Source of the DNA: Flavobacterium sp.
GTDB lineage: Bacteria; Bacteroidota; Bacteroidia; Flavobacteriales; Flavobacteriaceae
Length of the DNA stretch: 5,593 nucleotides
Direction of reading: 5' to 3'
Assembly (NCBI GenBank): GCA_012032075.1
Contig: JAAURU010000265.1
Location: 1-5,593 of the forward strand
The notes under the pieces are model-generated. The model worked only from the letters and a program-made list of their open reading frames with translations, ran no database searches and was not told the origin of the DNA. The first letter of the stretch is position 1. Every line of letters starts with the position of its first letter. Shown piece by piece: positions 1 to 4,609 of this stretch. The position numbers and the translations under genes were made by a program.

Positions 1-280
1 CAAAGAATAAAGAATCTTTTTCTTTAAAAAGTGAAGTTAAAAATTGATTTCTGGTTAATTTATCAAAAGAAAGATCTTCATCATCACTTTCGATACTTTT
101 AAAACCTTCAAATTTAGTAAAATATCCGTTTTTTGAAATGTAAACAGTTTTTTGAAATTGTGAAGTATCCGCTAAAATATCATTAAAAAAAGCAATTCTT
201 TCCTTTTTAAAGCGTGTAGTATTAGTTTTGGTACAACTGATGGTTACTATAAATAGTAATAGTATAATGCTTCTTATCAT
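1..280 (-). CDS. Putative lipoprotein, 3' part outside the window
   Basis: An ATG at 280-278 opens a frame that stays open for 93 codons to the window edge, so only the N-terminal part is visible. The protein starts MIRSIILLLFIVTISC: two early residues with one Arg, a hydrophobic core, then Cys16 in a TIS-C lipobox. This fits a signal peptidase II signal and an envelope-anchored lipoprotein. The mature part is polar, with many Lys, Asp, Phe and Thr residues (for example FKSIESDDEDLSF near residues 62-74). I recognise no domain. The gene lies downstream of the sigma-factor operon on the same strand but is separated from it by a hairpin terminator, so it is probably its own unit. I saw no clear TAnnTTTG promoter in the 53 bp before it. 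The lipoprotein call is fairly firm; its function is unknown. Confidence 0.7.
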   Translation of the reverse strand, partial: MIRSIILLLFIVTISCTKTNTTRFKKERIAFFNDILADTSQFQKTVYISKNGYFTKFEGFKSIESDDEDLSFDKLTRNQFLTSLFKEKDSLFF

Positions 281-306
281 AAAGATTCTTAATCAATATT
301 TATACC

Positions 307-330
307 AAAAAAGCACCTTTCAGTGCTTTT
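307..330 (-). terminator. Rho-independent terminator of the sigma-factor operon
   Basis: Read on the minus strand, AAAAGCAC and GTGCTTTT form an 8-bp stem with a 6-nt loop (TGAAAG), followed by further T residues, six in a row in total counting those in the stem. It begins 3 nt after the stop codon of the secreted Spy-like gene (stop at 334-336), as expected for the end of that operon. The stem is short and AT-rich at its base, so it may be leaky into the lipoprotein gene. Confidence 0.7.
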
Positions 331-333
331 CCT

Positions 334-777
334 TTAATTTTTTCTTCCTCTAAATTCGCGTAATAGTTTTCTATTGAATTCGTCTTCTGCTTTTTTCAAT
401 TTAATTATTTTTTTTGCTGGTAAAACAGTTAATAAATCTTTTACGTATTTCTTTTTTAAATTGTGCATTTCGTCTTCATAAGTATCCATTTTGGAAATTA
501 AATCAAAAGCTTCTTTTTCTGAAAGGTTATTGATACCTCCATTTTCAAATTGGTTTAAAATGACTTTCATTTTATTGTGCTTAATGTCAAATTGCTTGTC
601 ATCAAACGCATTATAAACAGGCCAAAATTTTTGAGCTTCTTCAGTGGTTAAGTCCAATTGTTCAGTGATATAGGCAACTTTTAAAGCTTTTATTTTTTCT
701 TTCTTTTCTTTCATTCCTCCTTGAGCAAAGGAAAAGGAGGTCAAAAGAAGTGCTATAAGTATAATTTTTGTTTTCAT
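334..777 (-). CDS. Secreted Spy/LTXXQ-like helical protein, 'sensor of ECF-type sigma factor'
   Basis: This 147-residue protein has a clear signal peptide (MKTKIILIALLLTSFSFAQ, cleavage near residue 18-19), so it acts in the periplasm. The mature part is charged and almost wholly helical. It contains LDLTTEEAQKFWPVYNAFD near residues 41-59, which resembles the LTxxQ-type helix of Spy/CpxP-like proteins and the proteins labelled 'sensor of ECF-type sigma factor' in flavobacterial annotations. That label is a family habit; I know of no direct proof of sensing. The start ATG is 2 nt after the stop of the anti-sigma gene, which suggests translational coupling. It is the last gene of the sigma operon, before the hairpin at 307-330. 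I infer that it binds or monitors an envelope signal and influences the anti-sigma factor. The reading frame is intact. Confidence 0.75.
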   Translation of the reverse strand: MKTKIILIALLLTSFSFAQGGMKEKKEKIKALKVAYITEQLDLTTEEAQKFWPVYNAFDDKQFDIKHNKMKVILNQFENGGINNLSEKEAFDLISKMDTYEDEMHNLKKKYVKDLLTVLPAKKIIKLKKAEDEFNRKLLREFRGRKN

Positions 778-779
778 TT

Positions 780-1214
780 TTATTGGTTTAAGTAGTAATC
801 TAAATTTTGAGTATCTAATAAATAGGCTTCAACTGCATCGTCATTTAAGGACAAATCATTTTCTAAAGCCATTATATCATCAGTTGTTAATTTATCTATA
901 ATATCATAAGTGGAATATTCATTTGCTAAATAAGTTTCTAAAGTAGCTGTTTCTAAAGTAGCTGTTTCTAAAGTAGCTCTTTCTAAAGTATTCGTTTTGG
1001 TGTTGTTAAAATAAATAGGAATAGCAATCATGACTAATAAAACAGCAGCAATACTGGAAATCAATACTTGTTTTCGATGAAATAAAGAAACAATTTTTAC
1101 CTCTTTTTTAGGCAATTGTTCCATTATTTTGGCTTCAAATTGCTCAAAATAGTTATTTGGAATTTGAAATCCTGTTTTTATTTTGGGTTTGTTATTTAAA
1201 TTAAAATCTTTCAT
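780..1214 (-). CDS. Putative membrane anti-sigma factor
   Basis: The 144-residue protein has one predicted membrane segment at about residues 49-68 (VLISSIAAVLLVMIAIPIYF), preceded by a basic stretch and a cytoplasmic N-terminus of about 48 residues. That N-terminus holds GFQIPNNYFEQFEAKIMEQL, a pattern familiar from small flavobacterial proteins encoded next to ECF sigma factors. I see no zinc-binding HxxxCxxC anti-sigma motif. After the membrane comes a repeat-built linker (residues 76-95, TLERA/TLETA units) and an acidic periplasmic tail rich in Asp, Leu and Tyr. The gene starts 30 nt after the sigma gene and ends 2 nt before the secreted partner. Position and topology support an anti-sigma role: the N-terminus would hold the sigma factor and the tail would face the periplasmic sensor. 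Binding is inferred, not shown by a recognised domain. Confidence 0.65.
   Translation of the reverse strand: MKDFNLNNKPKIKTGFQIPNNYFEQFEAKIMEQLPKKEVKIVSLFHRKQVLISSIAAVLLVMIAIPIYFNNTKTNTLERATLETATLETATLETYLANEYSTYDIIDKLTTDDIMALENDLSLNDDAVEAYLLDTQNLDYYLNQ
934..993. repeat. 15-bp in-frame tandem repeat in the anti-sigma gene
   Basis: Three perfect tandem copies of GTTTCTAAAGTAGCT (934-948, 949-963, 964-978) are followed by a fourth, diverged copy (979-993, CTTTCTAAAGTATTC). In the protein this reads TLERA-TLETA-TLETA-TLETY, residues 76-95, directly after the membrane helix. Because the unit is a multiple of three, gain or loss of copies would change linker length by five residues without breaking the frame. 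Confidence 0.9.
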
Positions 1215-1244
1215 ATTATTAAGACTATATTTTTTATAAATGGT

Positions 1245-1786
1245 TTAATTGGTTTTTAAATATTCTTCTATTTTTTTTACAGCCAAATGATAACTGGCTT
1301 TTAAAGCACCTACAGAAGTATCAACAATTTCTGATATTTCTTCGTATTTTAATTCTTCGAAATATTTCATTTTAAAACCAACTGTTGTTTTTCGGGTAAC
1401 AAGGCAATAGCTTTTTGTAACTTTAATTGAATTTCATCGCCATCAAAAAAGACATCACTTTCTAGTTTATTGATGGCTTTTTGTTGCACTTCCTCGTTGC
1501 TTATTCCTTTTTTTCTAGCTTTTTGCTGTAAAAAAGTTAGCGCTTCATTTGTTGCAATCCGATAAATCCATGAAAATAATTTACTTTCTCCTTTAAACTT
1601 GGATAGGTTTTGAAATATTTTCAAGAACGTATTTTGCAAAACATCATCCGTATCATCATGATTTAAAACAATATTTCGAATATGATGATACAAAGGTTTT
1701 TGATACAATTGTAACAACTCTCGAAAAGCCACTTGTTGGGTTTTCGGGTTTAATAATTGTTCAATAAACGCTTTTTCGTTTTGCAA
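1245..1786 (-). CDS. ECF-family RNA polymerase sigma factor, frameshifted in region 4
   Basis: The first 139 codons (1786 to 1370, then TGA at 1369-1367) encode sigma region 2: DDVLQNTFLKIFQNL at residues 47-61 and SKLFSWIYRIATNEALTFL at 68-86, followed by LPEKQQLVLK at the start of region 4. The missing helix-turn-helix continues at once in the -1 frame: KYFEELKYEEISEIV, then TSVGALKASYHLAVKKIEEY, with a stop at 1247-1245. Joined, the product is about 180 residues, the normal ECF size. The break lies at TTTTAAAATGA (1377-1367). A lost T would restore the usual 'VFKMKYF'; alternatively the run holds the slippery heptamer T-TTA-AAA. The start is TTG at 1786; an in-frame stop lies just upstream and no ATG is near. 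It leads the operon with the anti-sigma and secreted partner genes. As an intact protein it would direct polymerase to envelope-response promoters, probably including its own. Confidence 0.85.
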
Positions 1787-1806
1787 TTTGTAGATTTATT
1801 TATCGG

Positions 1807-1833
1807 TTAGACTAAAGATAATTAAAAAGGTTT
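1807..1833 (-). promoter_or_regulatory. Candidate ECF-type autoregulated promoter of the sigma operon
   Basis: On the minus strand AAACC (1833-1829) lies exactly 16 nt before GTCTAA (1812-1807). This resembles the general ECF layout of an 'AAC'-containing -35, a 16-17 nt spacer and a TCTRA-like -10. Transcription would start near 1800, giving a leader of about 14 nt before the TTG start. ECF sigma factors commonly transcribe their own operon, which makes the site plausible. The match is short in AT-rich DNA and the sigma factor's true consensus is unknown. Confidence 0.35.
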
Positions 1834-1835
1834 AA

Positions 1836-1869
1836 TTGGTACACAAAGAAAATTTTAATATTATTTTTG
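1836..1869 (+). promoter_or_regulatory. Bacteroidota housekeeping promoter of the HAD gene
   Basis: TATTTTTG at 1862-1869 is a perfect TAnnTTTG -7 element, the Bacteroidota housekeeping consensus. A TTG at 1836-1838 can serve as the -33 element; the 23-nt spacing is at the long end of the usual range. The A-rich stretch 1871-1880 and the ATG at 1883 follow directly, giving a very short leader without a Shine-Dalgarno site, which is common in Flavobacteriia. Confidence 0.6.
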
Positions 1870-1882
1870 CAAAAAAAAAATT

Positions 1883-2539
1883 ATGGTTAAAACGGTTATT
1901 TTTGATATGGATGGAGTTATTGTGGATACAGAACCTGTTCATCATTATGCTTACCAACAACATTTTAAGGAATTAAATATTTCAGTTTCTGATGCGATAT
2001 ATTCAACTTTTACAGGAAATTCTACTCGAAATGTATTTCAAAAATTAAAGGAAATATATCAATTAGATCATGAAGTTGAAGATTTAATTTTAAGAAAACG
2101 CTATTTTTTTAATGATGCCTTCGATTCAAAACCCGATTTATATCTAATTGATGGTGTTGAAGATTTAATTAAAGATTTGTTTGCCAATGGGATTCAGTTA
2201 ATTGTAGCGTCTTCTGCTTCAAAAAGTACGATTAATAGAGTGTTTACCCGATTCAATTTACACCAATATTTCTCTCATATAGTTTCTGGAGAGGATTTTC
2301 CAAAATCAAAACCACATCCAGCTATTTTTGAACACGCTGCAAGTTTGTCCATTAATCCAAAAGAGAATTGTATTATAATAGAAGACAGTACAAACGGAAT
2401 TATTGCAGCAAAAGGAGCAGGAATTTATTGTATTGGTTACAATAGTGAAAATTCAAAAAATCAAGATTTATCGTTAGCTGATTTAATTATTAATGATTTT
2501 TGTGAGATTGATGTAGAAAGAGTGAAAGGCTTGGTTTAG
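1883..2539 (+). CDS. HAD-superfamily phosphatase, beta-phosphoglucomutase-like (subfamily IA)
   Basis: This intact 218-residue protein has all four HAD motifs. Motif I is FDMDGVIVDTE, with nucleophile Asp8 and acid/base Asp10. Motif II is Ser110 in IVASSAS. Motif III is Lys143 in KSKPHP. Motif IV is Glu167-Asp168 in IIEDSTNG, which binds magnesium. Residues from about 16 to 85 form the helical C1 cap that selects the substrate. This is the architecture of cytosolic sugar-phosphate phosphatases and beta-phosphoglucomutases; the exact substrate (a hexose, deoxysugar or nucleotide phosphate) cannot be read from the sequence. No maltose or trehalose phosphorylase lies next to it, so a mutase role has no support from context. 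It has its own TAnnTTTG promoter, is divergent from the sigma operon, and ends 17 nt before the repeat-bounded DUF559 element. The start is the first ATG after the A-tract. Confidence 0.9.
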   Translation: MVKTVIFDMDGVIVDTEPVHHYAYQQHFKELNISVSDAIYSTFTGNSTRNVFQKLKEIYQLDHEVEDLILRKRYFFNDAFDSKPDLYLIDGVEDLIKDLFANGIQLIVASSASKSTINRVFTRFNLHQYFSHIVSGEDFPKSKPHPAIFEHAASLSINPKENCIIIEDSTNGIIAAKGAGIYCIGYNSENSKNQDLSLADLIINDFCEIDVERVKGLV

Positions 2540-2556
2540 TTTTTTTTCAGCGTAAA

Positions 2557-2600
2557 ACTTCCCCTCCTTTGGAGGGGTGTCCGTAGGACGGGGTGGTTTA
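2557..2600 (+). repeat. Left terminal inverted repeat with two hairpins
   Basis: The 44-nt arm contains CCCCTCC-TTT-GGAGGGG (2561-2577, a 7-bp stem with a 3-nt loop), then GTCC-GTA-GGAC (2579-2589, a 4-bp stem). It is the reverse complement of 3067-3110 except at three positions. It lies shortly after the HAD stop codon, so the strong hairpin could also slow or end transcription there, although no T-tract follows directly. Confidence 0.9.
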
Positions 2601-2635
2601 TTTATTTCTATTAAAATAATTTCTTATAATCAACA

Positions 2636-3057
2636 ATGAAATCTTAACTAAAATTAATAACATACCAATTCAAAGAAATTTCATTGAAAATCTGCCCTAT
2701 AATCCTAATCTAAAAGAAAGAACTAAAGGATTAAGAAAAGCAGGAGTTTTTTCTGAAGTTATTTTTTGGAAGTATGTTAATAGAAAACAATTTCATAATA
2801 TAGATTTCGATAGACAAAGAATAATTGGTAATTATATTGTTGATTTTTATGTAAAAACTCTTGGATTAGTTATTGAAATTGATGGTTCAAGTCATAATGA
2901 TAAGGAAGAATATGATTTGAAAAGAGAAGATTTTTTGAAATCTTTAGGTTTGAAAATTTTTAAAGCATCTGATTTACAAGTGAAAAATGATTTAGAGAAT
3001 GTTTTTAAGGAATTGGAAAGCTTTATAATTGAGAATTATCAATTAGTTGAAGATTAA
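2636..3057 (+). CDS. DUF559 / Vsr-like endonuclease-domain protein, frameshift near the start
   Basis: The frame ending at TAA 3055-3057 is open back to 2620 but has no ATG. An ATG at 2636 in another frame reads MKS and then stops. One extra T at TCTTAACT (2641-2648) would join them as MKSLTKINNIPIQRN and so on, about 140 residues. The body carries the DUF559 signature: ENLPYNPNLKER near the start, SEVIFW, then DFDRQRIIGNYIVDFYVK, LGLVIEIDGSSHND and LGLKIFK. The Asp of IVDFY and the Glu/Asp of EIDG fit the PD-(D/E)xK/Vsr nuclease fold, so DNA cleavage or nicking is expected but not demonstrated for this family. It is the only gene inside the inverted-repeat element and probably serves its maintenance or spread. 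I see no convincing promoter. The frameshift may be a sequencing error or true decay; all later codons are conserved in character. Confidence 0.8.
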
Positions 3058-3077
3058 CCAACCCGATTAACCACACC
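3052..3077 (+). repeat. 13-bp imperfect tandem repeat at the 3' end of the DUF559 gene
   Basis: GATTAACCAACCC (3052-3064) is followed directly by GATTAACCACACC (3065-3077), 11 of 13 identical. The first copy contains the DUF559 stop codon and the second runs into the right inverted repeat. No second copy is seen at the left inner edge. It could be a small duplication or a protein-binding site. Confidence 0.6.
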
Positions 3078-3110
3078 GTCCTGCGGACACCCCTCCAAAG
3101 GAGGGGAAGT
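3067..3110 (-). repeat. Right terminal inverted repeat with two hairpins
   Basis: This is the inverted copy of the left arm: GTCC-TGC-GGAC (3078-3088) and CCCCTCC-AAA-GGAGGGG (3090-3106). One of its three mismatches to the left arm falls in the loop of the small hairpin, and none affects a stem. It begins 24 nt downstream of the cryptochrome-family stop codon on the minus strand and may act as a transcription barrier there. Confidence 0.9.
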
Positions 3111-3134
3111 AGAAACGTAAATCAAAAAGAGTAA

Positions 3135-4595
3135 TCAAGAAGCATCTCTATCAGGTAAAACATGAGTGGCTAAAATGCGTTTTCCTTCTTTTTTAACTTC
3201 TTCATTTTTTCTTAGTTTCCAAAGAATATCACTAGAAAATTTTCTGGTGGAATCTAAATCAACAATAGGCCTTGGATAATTTTCACCTAATCTAAAGTTA
3301 TATAAGTCTTGCTCAATAGGGGGTTAATTTCCATGGTTCGTTAATAAAAGGTAATGGTAAAATACTTAGTTCTGGAATCCATTTTCTTATAAACACACCA
3401 TCTTCATCATGTTCGATAGAATTTTTCACAGGATTGTAAACTCTTAATGTATTAACACCAGTTACACCAGCTTGCATTTGAATTTGTGGATAATGAATTC
3501 CAGGTTCAAAATCTAGGAAGTTTTGGGCTAGATGAGGGGAACAATTTTGCCAAGGTTGCCATAAATTATGAGTATAAAAAGATACAACCAAAGCTCGCAT
3601 TCTAAAATTCAAATAACCTGTTTCATTCAAACAACGCATGCAAGCATCTACAATAGGAATGCCTGTTTTACCAGTAACCCATGCTTCATGATGGCTTTTC
3701 TTTACAATTTGGTTTAAATTGCGATAGCCTTTATTTACAGCTACAAATTCCATTTCGCATTCCATTTCAAATTTTTGAATAAAATGAGATTGCCAACGCA
3801 AACGCGACATAAAATTTAATAAACTACGTTTTCGGTCTTTGTATGCCAAATAACGAGTAGCTACTTGAAAAACTTCTCGTAAAGACAAATTTCCCCAAGC
3901 AATATACGGAGATAAACGACTACAACTTTTTCTAGCTTTTTCAGGTTTTGATATGTGTTTCGAATAGTTTAAAACTCTTTCTTTAAAAATGAATTCATGT
4001 AACGTTTTCCCATTTCAAAACCTCCTTTTTGAAATGGAGTATCGTTTTTAGTTTCTAAAGATGCAAGTTTAAAGTGATTTTCTAATACTTCGATGTCTTT
4101 ATATTTTAAAAAACTTCTAGGTGTTGGTTCAAACGGAAAAACATCAGTATTCATATAATCATACCAATCTTCTTTCCATGTTCTTCTATTGCGAATGCCT
4201 CTTATAACTCCATTATTTATAGATTCTGTCCATTTGATATTATGAACTTTAAAATATTGTGCTATTTGTAAATCTCTATCATAAGTTATCTTTAAACCTG
4301 TTTCTTGATGCGAAAAAACACCATGAATATTAACCAAATTATTGAGTTTTTCAAATACATTTAAAGCTTCCTCTTCAACTATAAGTATTTGTGTGTGGAA
4401 TGGTAATAATGCTTTTTGTAAAGTTTCCAAAGATTGCTTGATAAAATCAAAATGCCTCTGACTGTAATGTTTATCATTTTGAAGCGAAGGTTCTAAAATA
4501 TAAAGCAAAAGTGTTTTTCTTCCAGATGAAATAGCATTGTAAAGTGCTTCATTGTCAGTTAAACGTAAATCTCTTTTAAACCAAACGATATTCAT
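3135..4595 (-). CDS. Cryptochrome/photolyase-family flavoprotein, two frameshifts
   Basis: Three fragments in different frames make one protein of about 486 residues. Fragment one (4595 to 3969) is the N-terminal photolyase domain: MNIVWFKRDLRLTDNEAL and NNGVIRGIRNRRTWKEDWYD. A missing T in the A5 run on the plus strand (3985-3989) ends it early. Fragment two carries the FAD-binding part: SRLSPYIAWGNLSLREVFQ, KTGIPIVDACMRCLNETG and YNPVKNSIEHDEDG. An extra base in the G5 run at 3319-3323 stops it after LTP. Fragment three adds IEQDLYNFRLGENYPRPIVD and ends DRDAS. By hand alignment to the neighbouring photolyase, the catalytic Glu of WREF is Ser, the Asn of MHNR is Phe, the Asn of ASN is His, and the Trp of NWQW is Ile. 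Canonical cyclobutane-dimer repair is therefore doubtful. A light-sensing or other repair role is possible. It lies 14 nt after the photolyase gene, in one operon. Confidence 0.8.
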
Positions 4596-4609
4596 ATCTT
4601 TTATTTTTT

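Larger units (their letters stand above)
2557..3110. mobile_element. 554-bp inverted-repeat-bounded element carrying a DUF559 gene
   Basis: Two 44-nt terminal repeats (2557-2600 and 3067-3110) are inverted copies of each other with three mismatches. They enclose 466 bp that hold just one gene, encoding a DUF559 very-short-patch-repair-like protein. The ends are much more GC-rich than the surrounding DNA and carry hairpins. The unit lies precisely between the 3' ends of two convergent genes, 17 nt after the HAD stop and 24 nt before the cryptochrome stop. From memory, similar GC-rich repeats accompany DUF559 genes at many places in flavobacterial genomes, which suggests a dispersed selfish or domesticated unit. 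I see no transposase and no convincing target duplication. How it moves is unknown, and calling it mobile is an inference from its structure. Confidence 0.6.

Noticed and set aside
2541..2577. Classical rho-independent terminator for the HAD gene
   Set aside because: The T-rich stretch comes before, not after, the GC hairpin on the plus strand, so the hairpin is described only as part of the element end.
2557..3110. CRISPR-like or insertion-sequence reading of the repeats
   Set aside because: There are just two arms, in inverted orientation, without spacers, and the enclosed protein is DUF559-like with no transposase features.
2551..3121. CGTAAA on both sides of the element as a target-site duplication
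   Set aside because: The copies are at 2551-2556 and 3116-3121. The left one touches the inverted repeat but the right one is 5 nt away, so the placement is not symmetric, and a 6-mer match in AT-rich DNA is weak.
3135..4595. Iron-sulfur bacterial cryptochrome/photolyase (FeS-BCP) identity, prompted by CMRC in the FAD domain
   Set aside because: The CxxC lies in the helix that reads DAGMREL in the neighbouring photolyase, and the N-terminus (WFKRDLRL) is of the ordinary photolyase type.
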